Shown in pieces: positions 12,994-19,932 of a stretch of 21,339 bases of DNA. Origin of the DNA: a virus. The notes below the pieces were generated by a model. It ran no database searches and was not told the DNA's origin. It saw only the letters and a program-made list of their open reading frames with translations. The translations under genes and the position numbers were made by a program. Each line of letters opens with the position of its first letter. The first letter of the stretch is position 1. Location: positions 1 through 21,339 of the IMG/VR virus record IMGVR_UViG_3300042308_001425. One strand, given 5' to 3'.

Positions 12994-13830
12994 TTATTTG
13001 TTGAATATAGGATGTTTGAACTGTACCATTTGTCGGTTTACGTCATTGGCTTTGAGCTTTTCCCAAGGATCCTGCTTACCAGTAAAAATATCTTTGAAAA
13101 ACTTCATGTCAAGTCCGCACTGCTTTTCCAGATACTCTGATATTTTTGCACAGTCTTGCTGCCTGATGCTTGTTTGATTCAAACTGTGAAAATCCAAAGG
13201 ATTCATGGGGTTGCCTTCCAACATGGGACGATTTAAAAAAGTGTCATCCTTGTTGTTGCCAGTAAGATCATGCCGATCGTGCAGCACATCTACCGGAATG
13301 CGTTCTAGGATGTCCAGCATGTAGGCCTGTTGACTGAGCCATGCATCTGAAATCTGATGCGGACTGAGATAGCCCAGCAAGTCTAACCACTTGCGTGGTA
13401 CAATGGGAAAGATTGAATAAGGATGCAGATTATGAGTCAAAAAAGCCAACAGCTTGAACTGACCTTGCCACTTCATGATTTCTGTGTCCCAATCCTGTGT
13501 TTGCATCACAGCATCGTCATTCCAAAAAACCAGCCAGTTGGCATCAGCATTGCGGGCCAACTCATTTACATATTCATTGAGCCTGATATAGCCCATGGGT
13601 TCAAAACTCATGGCTGTGTAGTTGATCATGTGATCATCGAGCCAGGGTTGAATAACATCTGCAAAGTGTTGAGTACCAACTTCGTCGTCATTGTCAAATG
13701 CCAACATCAGCTGAATCTGGTGTGGATTCTTGGCCAGATTAAACAAGCTGTGAATGCTGCGTTCTAGCATCTCGGCTCGGCCACGTGTGGGCAACAGTAT
13801 GGCAATGTCAAATTCGGGATTTTGTGTCAT
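12994..13830 (-). CDS. Glycosyltransferase, GT-A fold (GT2-like)
   Basis: A 278-residue protein. AILLPTRGRAEMLERSIHSLF (about 10-30) is the start of a GT-A domain; AFDNDDEVG (45-52) is the second strand; NWLVFWNDDAVM (98-109) carries the D-x-D-like NDD that binds the metal and nucleotide sugar. The rest (PRKWLDLLGYLSPHQISDAWLSQQAYML) fits the acceptor side. It should transfer a sugar from an NDP-sugar, but the donor and acceptor are not readable. AAAAGG lies upstream of the ATG. The stop is two bases before the methyltransferase gene. A role in decorating DNA, as in T4 glucosyl transfer, or a surface glycan are both possible; the glycan cluster favours the latter. Confidence 0.83.
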   Translation of the reverse strand: MTQNPEFDIAILLPTRGRAEMLERSIHSLFNLAKNPHQIQLMLAFDNDDEVGTQHFADVIQPWLDDHMINYTAMSFEPMGYIRLNEYVNELARNADANWLVFWNDDAVMQTQDWDTEIMKWQGQFKLLAFLTHNLHPYSIFPIVPRKWLDLLGYLSPHQISDAWLSQQAYMLDILERIPVDVLHDRHDLTGNNKDDTFLNRPMLEGNPMNPLDFHSLNQTSIRQQDCAKISEYLEKQCGLDMKFFKDIFTGKQDPWEKLKANDVNRQMVQFKHPIFNK

Positions 13831-13839
13831 AGTAACCTT

Positions 13840-14349
13840 TTAAGCAAATAAATCTTCGTTCCACTCGCGATGTCCTTCACGGAATGCCATATTGGCCTGT
13901 GTTTCGCGCACTTCTACACGATAACACCACAGACGTTGAGCTTCTCCTGGACCCCACATGTCAGGAATGTACACACCGTTCACATATTTGTATAGCATGT
14001 CTGCCAAGCCCTCGCAGCCCAACCTAGGCAAAATGGTGAGTTTGGCCATGTGCTTTTCTTGTAACAATTTAAAAGTTTCCAGTTCGGGATCATCCTGTGC
14101 TACCAGCAAGGTATGATCAAACTGATCTTCCAGTGTTCGTTTGAGTTCTTTGAGACCACCATAATCAGCGGCCCAGTTACGCACATCCAAATGGTCTGTG
14201 CCAAAGTAGAACTTCATTGAGAATGAATAACCGTGAATCAAGTTACAGTGTGAGTCAGCTCGCCATTGACGGTATGCACAGGGAAAAGCATCGTGATACT
14301 CTTTGGTGCTGGTATATTTGTAACTGCGCGGTTGATTTGAATTTGCCAT
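13840..14349 (-). CDS. queD: QueD-like 6-pyruvoyl/6-carboxy-tetrahydropterin synthase
   Basis: A 169-residue protein, longer than E. coli QueD (about 120). It aligns by motif: FPCAYRQ..SHCNLIHGYSF (22-43) with FEAAHR..KCGRLHGHSF; DYGGLKELK with the DFAELK helix; FDHTLLV with LDHHYL; GCEGLADMLYKY with the SEVLA helix; VEVRET with VMVKET. The catalytic Cys is C35. Two of the three zinc histidines are replaced by tyrosine (Y26 and Y41); only H39 remains. The enzyme family makes 6-carboxy-tetrahydropterin from dihydroneopterin triphosphate, the product of FolE. The ATG follows AGGAGG at five bases and a promoter-like site with an inverted repeat lies just upstream (14358-14393). The substitution may be typical of phage QueD forms; I recall similar ones. 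Confidence 0.88.
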   Translation of the reverse strand: MANSNQPRSYKYTSTKEYHDAFPCAYRQWRADSHCNLIHGYSFSMKFYFGTDHLDVRNWAADYGGLKELKRTLEDQFDHTLLVAQDDPELETFKLLQEKHMAKLTILPRLGCEGLADMLYKYVNGVYIPDMWGPGEAQRLWCYRVEVRETQANMAFREGHREWNEDLFA

Positions 14350-14357
14350 ATTGTCCT

Positions 14358-14377
14358 CCTATGTATTATAGCATAGG
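14358..14377. repeat. Inverted repeat framing the queD -10 box
   Basis: CCTATG (14358-14363) and CATAGG (14372-14377) are perfect 6-bp arms around an 8-base centre holding the minus-strand TATAAT. The lower arm overlaps the Shine-Dalgarno AGGAGG of queD. It could be an operator for a dimeric regulator, or an RNA structure masking the ribosome binding site if transcription starts further upstream. Confidence 0.5.
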
Positions 14378-14393
14378 CAGCAGAGTTTGTATA
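14365..14393 (-). promoter_or_regulatory. Extended -10 promoter-like site before queD
   Basis: On the minus strand TATAAT (14365-14370) is preceded by TGC and, 17 bases away, by TATACA (14388-14393; four of six matches to TTGACA). The predicted start is near 14358, leaving a leader of only about 9 bases starting within or next to AGGAGG. The same TGCTATAAT occurs in P1 and P2 (2296-2324, 2653-2681). Confidence 0.6.
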
Positions 14394-14429
14394 GCGGGAT
14401 GATGCCGGACAGGCCGCTGTTGTGAACAT

Positions 14430-15269
14430 TTACTTAGTTTGAGTCAACTGGTCTATCACTGCTTGTTGACTGCCCCAATTGTGTCTCTGACTGTTGGCTG
14501 TTTTCTTTAACCATGCAGAAATCAGTGCCCCACTGCGTCGAGATACCAAGCCAAACTCAGACGTCCAATTGTATTTAGGTCGAGGCCCCACGCCGTAGAA
14601 CTTTATCTTATTGTATTGTTCATTGACAGTGGTGTCAAACTGTTTGACGTAACTCAATACCAATTCGGGCGTGTAGGAAAAAAATCCAGTGGGATGTCGA
14701 CCGCCATCAAACAGATTCAGCACATAATCCACTGTGTTGCTGTAAAAAATTTCACGGTCTAAGTCTAAATTCAATTCAGCCACTGCGGTGATAAGTTTTC
14801 CTCCCAATGCAGCAATGTAATCGGCCATCCATAATATCATTACCAGCCCTGCTTGGTGAGTATCACGCAAGCGACGCAGATTTGGCAAAAAATTTGTTTC
14901 AAATTCTGGCACAGTCATTTTGTATATCACCGGAGTAACTTTGTTTCGCCAACACCAATGATAGGCGTGCCATACTTCAAGATCATTGACACCTGATATA
15001 TCTAACACAAATGGTATAAATTTTATGCCGTTGCGCAGCATGACATTGGCCACTAGCTCACTGTCTAGGCCGCCACTGAGTCCCAAATAAAGCGGATAAC
15101 CGTCAAAATCCTCTGCTAACTTTTGAGCAGTGAAATTGCATGCTGTTTCAAAATCAAAATCATGTTGAGCCGTTTGCTGCACTTGAATAGCAAAACGCTC
15201 AGAAGTTAGACTTACACTGGCCCAATTACGGTGACCAGCTGGTACCCATACTGGTTCATTGACCAACAT
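14430..15269 (-). CDS. PP-loop ATP pyrophosphatase (asparagine-synthetase-like)
   Basis: A 279-residue protein from ATG 15269, chosen because GGAG lies nine bases upstream; the frame extends to a TTG at 15290. YLGLSGGLDSELVANVMLRNG (61-81) is the SGGxDS PP-loop that adenylates a substrate. The next strand IKFIPFVLDISG and the AYHWCWRNKVTPVIY segment fit the HUP-type ATPase fold. It lacks the glutaminase domain and the C-terminal zinc cysteines expected of QueC, so I do not call it preQ0 synthase. The rest (FYSNTVDYVLNLFDGGRHPTGFFSYTPELVLSYV) is unfamiliar. It overlaps the PLP enzyme gene by 14 bases, indicating joint translation. A ligase activating a carboxylate is the safest description. 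Confidence 0.78.
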   Translation of the reverse strand: MLVNEPVWVPAGHRNWASVSLTSERFAIQVQQTAQHDFDFETACNFTAQKLAEDFDGYPLYLGLSGGLDSELVANVMLRNGIKFIPFVLDISGVNDLEVWHAYHWCWRNKVTPVIYKMTVPEFETNFLPNLRRLRDTHQAGLVMILWMADYIAALGGKLITAVAELNLDLDREIFYSNTVDYVLNLFDGGRHPTGFFSYTPELVLSYVKQFDTTVNEQYNKIKFYGVGPRPKYNWTSEFGLVSRRSGALISAWLKKTANSQRHNWGSQQAVIDQLTQTK

Positions 15270-16182
15270 TGGGCAAAACTCCAGATTCAAAGTATCGGCT
15301 AAAACAGATACGGTTGGTATCTACGCTGCCGCGATTGTATTGGTCGTAGCGATGGTCACAGTCAATACCAAAGATCACTGTGTTGCTGGGTTCTAATTGC
15401 ATCTGTTGGCAAAACTCAAGTTGTCTTGCCCGCCATTGTTCGAATTCATGATCCGGTGACTGTGTGGCCAATAAAGCCAAGCCCACGGCTGCTCCTAGCC
15501 GATTGACATATTGAGATTTATGGTATACCAGCAAGCTGTCGCTGTCGTCTGTTCGAGTAAATCGTATACCAATACGTAAAAGATTCACAGGAAAACTTTT
15601 GCTAAGACTAAAACAAACATCTGTAATTGCAGAATGACCAAAGTCAAATTTGATATTGCCGCAGATGCCAAAAAAAGCACAATCTATCAACACTGGCACA
15701 CCAAGCTCTGCACAACGATCAAGAAATGCAGTGGTCAATTCTTTGGGCACATTGCCAGTGTCAGCAAAAGGTACACTGACCACCACAGCATCGTTGACAG
15801 CAATGTCTGCACCATCGGTCATCACTGCCCAATCAAAACTACGTTGCCAAGTCAGTCTATGATAAAGATACTCCCCTTGAAAACACCTAAACCTACGATG
15901 GTGATGTTTCATGTAAAACTTGTCAAAAGCTTCACTGGTACCGCTGCTGTAGGCCGCTGTGCCAAACTGGTCTAGTCCTTGAAAAGAGTTCAATCTAGAG
16001 CTGTCAATCCAAGCACGATAGGTAGAGCAAAATTTTTCCAGCACATCGGCATCTTGCATGGCATGTGTCAATGCCGCTCGAGCCACTGCGTGTTCAACCA
16101 GCATGATTTTGTCTCTCTGTACAATGGCTTCAGCTGGCGCCATTGCCAGTCCCAGCAGGTTAGGTTGCAGTGGTTGTGTCAT
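15256..16182 (-). CDS. PLP-dependent aminotransferase-like enzyme (fold type I)
   Basis: A 308-residue protein. SSGTSEAFDKFY (79-90) is the phosphate-binding turn; GVPVLIDCAFFG (161-172) supplies the Asp (D167) that contacts the PLP ring nitrogen; CFSLSKSFPVNLLRIGIRFTR (190 onward) holds the Schiff-base lysine K195 followed by the Arg-Gly strand. This is the class I/II aminotransferase arrangement, but the protein is about 80 residues shorter than usual and the first part is poorly matched, so it may act on an unusual amino donor or as a lyase or decarboxylase. The first ATG (16182) overlaps the HIT gene end by 23 bases with a weak ribosome binding site; an ATG at 16143 with GGGA upstream is an alternative start. 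It is followed by the PP-loop gene. Confidence 0.8.
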   Translation of the reverse strand: MTQPLQPNLLGLAMAPAEAIVQRDKIMLVEHAVARAALTHAMQDADVLEKFCSTYRAWIDSSRLNSFQGLDQFGTAAYSSGTSEAFDKFYMKHHHRRFRCFQGEYLYHRLTWQRSFDWAVMTDGADIAVNDAVVVSVPFADTGNVPKELTTAFLDRCAELGVPVLIDCAFFGICGNIKFDFGHSAITDVCFSLSKSFPVNLLRIGIRFTRTDDSDSLLVYHKSQYVNRLGAAVGLALLATQSPDHEFEQWRARQLEFCQQMQLEPSNTVIFGIDCDHRYDQYNRGSVDTNRICFSRYFESGVLPNVGQ

Positions 16183-16555
16183 ATTTTCGATAGTTACCTT
16201 TGCCTGGAATTACGTTGCGAACCCCACCCACTGGATCCGCACAGTCGCCTGTGCGTCTAAGAATGAGATGTACATGCGGGTACATCACTGTTTGGCCTGC
16301 TGCTGTGCCCATGTTTATACCTACATTGTAAGCATCGCACTGTTGCAGTTCTACCATGCGATTGCCGTGGCGTACAGCAGATTCCATGGCATCCATTATA
16401 ACAGATACTGTGTTGTAGTTGGGCACAAACAACAAGTGCCCTGGAGTCACAGCATACTTATCCCTAAACACTGTGACATGAAAGTCACTGAGTTCGGCAA
16501 CTTGATCATTCCATGGCGCAATACCATTGGACTGTGCAGATTCTAAATCCGTCAT
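16160..16555 (-). CDS. HIT-family nucleotide hydrolase/transferase, variant motif
   Basis: A 131-residue protein. TPGHLLFVPNYNTV is the first HIT strand pair; YNVGINMGTAAGQTVMYPHVHLILRR (77-101) is the signature. In the family motif H-x-H-x-H the first histidine is Y92 here, while the catalytic central His (H94) and the third (H96) remain. GGVRNVIPGKGNYRK at the C-terminus is the usual bacterial HIT tail. HIT enzymes hydrolyse nucleoside phosphoramidates, adenylylated compounds or dinucleoside polyphosphates. Next to a PP-loop adenylating enzyme, it might clear adenylated by-products. The start overlaps the acidic gene by ATGA, with GGAGG about 11 bases upstream. Confidence 0.85.
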   Translation of the reverse strand: MTDLESAQSNGIAPWNDQVAELSDFHVTVFRDKYAVTPGHLLFVPNYNTVSVIMDAMESAVRHGNRMVELQQCDAYNVGINMGTAAGQTVMYPHVHLILRRTGDCADPVGGVRNVIPGKGNYRKYDTTTAT

Positions 16556-17475
16556 TGCTGTTGTGCCTCCAACACAATCTGATCCAGCTCATCACGTAGG
16601 CCCTGCTCGTCAGGATCATAGGCAATGCCGCGCCACTGAGTGATTGTCAACGCATCGTCACTCCAGCTATTCTTCCAATCCATGCCATTCCAAGTGGCAT
16701 GATAAGTGTGCCCTTCTTGAGTAGTAACTTCATACACACCATCACGCACTGGGTTCATGTTAGCGGCAAACCAATCAGTCAGTGTGTATTCAATGTCGTC
16801 CATGTCACGATATCGCTGCCATTTGCCGTTGTGTTGGCTGCCAGCAATGTAAAACCCAAACTCAGACCCTTTGCCGTTGGTATTGGCACCATTGTTGTCA
16901 ATGTCCTCGCCGTCGTAAGTGACCATGCTCACAATTTCATTGCCGTCGATTTCGTCAACACTGATCTCTAGTTTGGTTATGTCAAACGGCTGCCGGAGAT
17001 TGATTTCGCCTTCAAAGAACGAACCTTTTTCACTGCTGGTGCCCACAAACACCACAGTGCCCGGAGCTCGGCTGTCAATCCACACTTCGTCGCCCCACCC
17101 AAATTGAAGACTGTCTTCGTCGCCATGGCAGTCTTCTAGACTACGTTCAAAGACCACTGCGCCAGTTTCGTCGCAGATTTGAATGGTGCCTGATGATCTG
17201 TCTACACCGTGCACATGTGCCATGTCATCGCAGTCATGCCATGCACCAGGTTCAAATGGCCACATTTCTTCGGGTATGTTGTTGTCTTCGGCATAGTCGC
17301 TGTCCCAGGCAAAGTCACTGACACTGAGTCTGCGGCTGCGAAAATAATCATAGATTTCACGTGTGGTTGTGCCCATGACATATTCACCACCATAGCCCCA
17401 CATGTTTACAGTGTAGGTACGTGGTGTAAATTTTAATACTTCGATCAGTTGCTGTTTTTCTGCTTCGGTAGCCAT
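16552..17475 (-). CDS. Conserved phage hypothetical acidic protein (307 aa)
   Basis: A 307-residue, strongly acidic protein (aspartate and glutamate far exceed lysine and arginine). It opens KFTPRTYTVNMWGYGGEYVMGTTTREIYDYF, then SVSDFAWDSDYAEDNNIPEEMWPF, PGAWHDCDDMAHVHGVDRSSGTIQI, and several DG/WG repeats with beta character. I recall similar proteins starting KFTPRTYxVxLWGYGGEYVMG in environmental T4-like phages, all without function. The W, G, D and E pattern and repeated short strands suggest a beta-sandwich or a calcium-binding fold; a DNA-mimic role cannot be excluded. AAGGA seven bases upstream supports the ATG. It lies between folE and the HIT gene. Confidence 0.8.
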   Translation of the reverse strand: MATEAEKQQLIEVLKFTPRTYTVNMWGYGGEYVMGTTTREIYDYFRSRRLSVSDFAWDSDYAEDNNIPEEMWPFEPGAWHDCDDMAHVHGVDRSSGTIQICDETGAVVFERSLEDCHGDEDSLQFGWGDEVWIDSRAPGTVVFVGTSSEKGSFFEGEINLRQPFDITKLEISVDEIDGNEIVSMVTYDGEDIDNNGANTNGKGSEFGFYIAGSQHNGKWQRYRDMDDIEYTLTDWFAANMNPVRDGVYEVTTQEGHTYHATWNGMDWKNSWSDDALTITQWRGIAYDPDEQGLRDELDQIVLEAQQQ

Positions 17476-17484
17476 GGCAGTTCC

Positions 17485-18186
17485 TTATCGTGGTGCCCAG
17501 TCTTGCTGGAGTTTGATGTTGTCAAAAAATTCTTTCTTTACAGCAGAATCTGTTCGGAAAGCGCCTTGCAGCACAGTGGTCTGTGTGAGGCTAGAATGTG
17601 CCATGATGCCGCGATTCTCACAGCAACCATGTGTGGCTTGAATGTAAACGCCTAGATCTTTGGCTCCTGTGGCCTTTTCGATTTCTCTGGCAATGTCGTT
17701 GCAGAGTTCTTCTTGTAAGGTGCCGCGACGAGCACACCACTGAGCAATACGAGTGTACTTGCTAAGACCAATAAGTTTTTGTGCGGCGATGATGCCAATG
17801 TAAGCGACACCGCTAACGGGCTGATGATGATGACTGCACATAGAGCGCAACTCGCTACGTACCACCAACATACCTTCGTAACGGTCCGCCGAATCATTGG
17901 GAAAAGCTGTTGCGTCTGGTGCTGGTTCATATCTTCCTGCCATTATTTCATTAAAGTACATTTTGGCAAGTCTACGTGCTGTGCCATGGCTGTTGGGATC
18001 AGTTTCTCTGTCAATCAACAGTGTGTCTAACACTTGTTCAAAAGCAGTGGTAGCTTCGTTGATTAGATTTTCTCGATCTGATGGTGCAAGATAGTCGCTG
18101 ATGTTGTCACCAGCCCAGAACCGTTTGCCATCTCGTTTCATGCGCTCACGCAGCACTTGCGATAAGTTTTTGCTATTGTCTGTCAA
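17485..18186 (-). CDS. folE: GTP cyclohydrolase I (FolE)
   Basis: A 233-residue protein. DPNSHGTARRLAKMY (63-77) and VRSELRSMCSHHHQPVSGVAYIGI (109-132) carry the zinc ligand and active-site residues C117, H119 and H120; LIGLSKYTRIAQWCARR is the family segment; ATHGCCENRGIMA has H186 and C188, the HxC that completes the zinc site. It converts GTP to dihydroneopterin triphosphate, the shared precursor of folate and of 7-deazaguanines; QueD and QueE in the same window make the latter the likely use. The start is TTG at 18186, supported by GGAG at seven bases and a sigma-70-type promoter just upstream (18222-18250). The N-terminal 60 residues are a normal helical extension. Confidence 0.95.
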   Translation of the reverse strand: MTDNSKNLSQVLRERMKRDGKRFWAGDNISDYLAPSDRENLINEATTAFEQVLDTLLIDRETDPNSHGTARRLAKMYFNEIMAGRYEPAPDATAFPNDSADRYEGMLVVRSELRSMCSHHHQPVSGVAYIGIIAAQKLIGLSKYTRIAQWCARRGTLQEELCNDIAREIEKATGAKDLGVYIQATHGCCENRGIMAHSSLTQTTVLQGAFRTDSAVKKEFFDNIKLQQDWAPR

Positions 18187-18221
18187 TGTAATTCTCCGAG
18201 TTATAGACGAGGATGTCTCGT

Positions 18222-18250
18222 ATTGTAAACTATTTAGACCGCTGAGTCAA
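18222..18250 (-). promoter_or_regulatory. Sigma-70-type promoter of folE
   Basis: On the minus strand TTGACT (18245-18250) and TACAAT (18222-18227) are 17 bases apart. The start is expected near 18215, giving a leader of about 29 bases that contains the GGAG ribosome binding site. It lies in the 74-base gap after the epimerase stop, so folE and the genes that follow can be read separately from the upstream glycan genes. A CACTGTG heptamer abuts it (18251-18257). Confidence 0.8.
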
Positions 18251-18260
18251 CACTGTGTGA

Positions 18261-19175
18261 TTATATGCCTAGCCGTTCTTGCCAAATCTCAATGGTTCGG
18301 TCTATGCCTTGATCCAAACTGACCTTGGCAGTCCAACCCAATGTGTTGTGTATGAGATTGCTGTTGCTGTTGAGCCAGTAAATCTCGCCATGACGCTTGG
18401 GTTTGCTGTGCCATTCAATGTGACCCTGCCAGTTCAATTTGCCAGCAATCAATTTGGCATAGTCAGCAATTTTGATGGCGTGATCTGGACCAATAGTAAA
18501 AATTTTCCCTTGGCACTGGGCAGGATTGTCAATCACAGCCAACCATGCTGCCAGCAAGTCGTCGATGAAAATAAAATTTCTGTAAGGATCTGGGTCGCCA
18601 AGATTGACACAGCTGGGATTCTGCAACATTTGTGAAATGATCTGTTCAGTCACAAAGAAATTGTTGTCACGTCGGCCATAGGCATTGGTTTGCCTGATGG
18701 CTGAAAACGGAAAGCCTTGACTGCGATGCATGTATTGCAGATACTTTTCGCAGGCATACTTGGCCACTGCATAGGGGGCATTGGGTGCAGGCTCTGTGTG
18801 TTCGTCAAACGCCACAGGCACAATGTCACCTCCTGCTACAATGTCTGCACTGATAGGCTGCCAGCCATAAACTTCCATGGTGCTGGCAAACACAAAGTTC
18901 TTGAGATTGGGCAGAGTTTTAGCCGATTCTATCAAGTTCACTGTGCCCACATAGTTGACTTGACTAAAACTGACCTGTTCGTAAAAACTTTTTTCAACTT
19001 CGGTCCTGGCAGCTAGATGCACAATGATGTCAGGCTGTTGTATATGTAATTCTTGTGCCACAGATTCAAAGTGTAACAAGTCACTGGTCATACAATGCAC
19101 TTGATGATTGAGCTGCAACAACGGTACGAGATAGCTGCCAATAAATCCACTGGCTCCAGTGATAAAAATTTTCAT
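18261..19175 (-). CDS. NAD-dependent sugar epimerase/dehydratase (extended SDR)
   Basis: A 304-residue protein. KIFITGASGFIGSYLVPLL is the NAD(P)-binding GxxGxxG strand-turn (G7, G10, G13); HLAARTEVEKSF is the second cofactor segment; FASTMEVYG with S98/T99 and APYAVAKYACEKY with Y135 and K139 complete the catalytic Ser/Thr-Tyr-Lys set; RQTNAYGRRDNNFFV and DPYRNFIFIDDL bind the NDP-sugar. It probably acts on a UDP-, GDP- or dTDP-sugar as a 4-epimerase, dehydratase or reductase; the exact subfamily is not readable. The start lacks a Shine-Dalgarno and shows GTAACAGCATG, as at 2757. It fits with the DegT-type aminotransferase at the right edge in making an amino sugar. Confidence 0.92.
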   Translation of the reverse strand: MKIFITGASGFIGSYLVPLLQLNHQVHCMTSDLLHFESVAQELHIQQPDIIVHLAARTEVEKSFYEQVSFSQVNYVGTVNLIESAKTLPNLKNFVFASTMEVYGWQPISADIVAGGDIVPVAFDEHTEPAPNAPYAVAKYACEKYLQYMHRSQGFPFSAIRQTNAYGRRDNNFFVTEQIISQMLQNPSCVNLGDPDPYRNFIFIDDLLAAWLAVIDNPAQCQGKIFTIGPDHAIKIADYAKLIAGKLNWQGHIEWHSKPKRHGEIYWLNSNSNLIHNTLGWTAKVSLDQGIDRTIEIWQERLGI

Positions 19176-19179
19176 GCTG

Positions 19180-19932
19180 TTACACTAGTTTTTTGTCTAG
19201 CAAATAAGGCCACAGAATTTGATCCACAAATTTTTCGCATTGTTCGGGTCTAGGATGGAAGTTATTGACGCCAAGTATAGGGCAGGTTGCGTCGCACCAT
19301 TCTTTCATGCTCTTGACTGGCAACCATGGTTCCCAATCTATTTGCTCCCATAGCCAATCTACGTTGGGACTGTTTCGATGGTTGGGATCGAAACAGTTAT
19401 TGAATGCTGTGGACATAACGTATCTGATGCCTTTTTCTCGCAGATATCGCTGGGTGTTGATCACAGCTTCCAGTGTTTGAATCTGCATCCAAATTGGATC
19501 ATAAAAATACTTGTAAAACAACTCATTGCGTTCATGTATATACTGGGGGTGTGTGAGGACCCAGCTGCCTTTGTAGTAACCGCCAGTGGGGTCATCAATG
19601 AACTTGACTGGGTTGACTTCTTCGCCGGTCACTCTTGGAAATCCTAGATCTTCAGTGTGAAAAAACTGCCAACGATCGCTGCCGGTCCACATAATCACAG
19701 CCAAAATATCTTCAGCCCGATGTTGTTGCAGCACCTTTTGTAGGCGATACTGGGTACGGTGAGCAATCATTTGATTGCCCTGACCGCCCAGTCCTTCGGT
19801 CACATGCAGGCTGTGGGGCATGCGATCATGTAACCACAAAGGCCATACTTTGTTGTCTTCTAGTTTTTCGTCTCTGTATCTTGTGCAGTTGGCAAAACTA
19901 CAGCCATTGGTAAACAACACTGTGTTAGACAT
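19180..19932 (-). CDS. SGNH/GDSL-like hydrolase-fold protein, copy 2
   Basis: A 250-residue protein starting MSNTVLFTNGCSFANC, with Ser12 as the probable block I serine. EGLGGQGNQMIAHRTQYRL gives the Gly/Asn block; AVIMWTGSDRWQFF is the strand before the third block; the C-terminal NNFHPRPEQCEKFVDQIL supplies the late His. It has the same NGCS start and gene-cluster setting as the protein at 9687-10421, so the two are likely distant paralogues. AAGGATCAA lies before the ATG, and the gene overlaps the upstream SEKT-motif gene by 8 bases. Acyl transfer or removal on a glycan is the likely type of role; substrate unknown. I do not see the full DxxH of classical enzymes. Confidence 0.75.
   Translation of the reverse strand: MSNTVLFTNGCSFANCTRYRDEKLEDNKVWPLWLHDRMPHSLHVTEGLGGQGNQMIAHRTQYRLQKVLQQHRAEDILAVIMWTGSDRWQFFHTEDLGFPRVTGEEVNPVKFIDDPTGGYYKGSWVLTHPQYIHERNELFYKYFYDPIWMQIQTLEAVINTQRYLREKGIRYVMSTAFNNCFDPNHRNSPNVDWLWEQIDWEPWLPVKSMKEWCDATCPILGVNNFHPRPEQCEKFVDQILWPYLLDKKLV

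Noticed and set aside
12698-13177. Plus-strand frame of 159 codons across the methyltransferase and GT2 genes
   Set aside because: It is antisense to two genes with clear motifs and has no ribosome binding site.
14430-15269. PP-loop protein as QueC (preQ0 synthase)
   Set aside because: The SGGLDS loop is present and queD is adjacent, but the C-terminal zinc cysteines and the family segment after the loop are missing.
16395-16423. Minus-strand TGTTATAAT inside the HIT gene as a promoter
   Set aside because: At 17 bases the -35 region reads CCCAAC, far from TTGACA, and the site is inside a coding region with no nearby start needing it.
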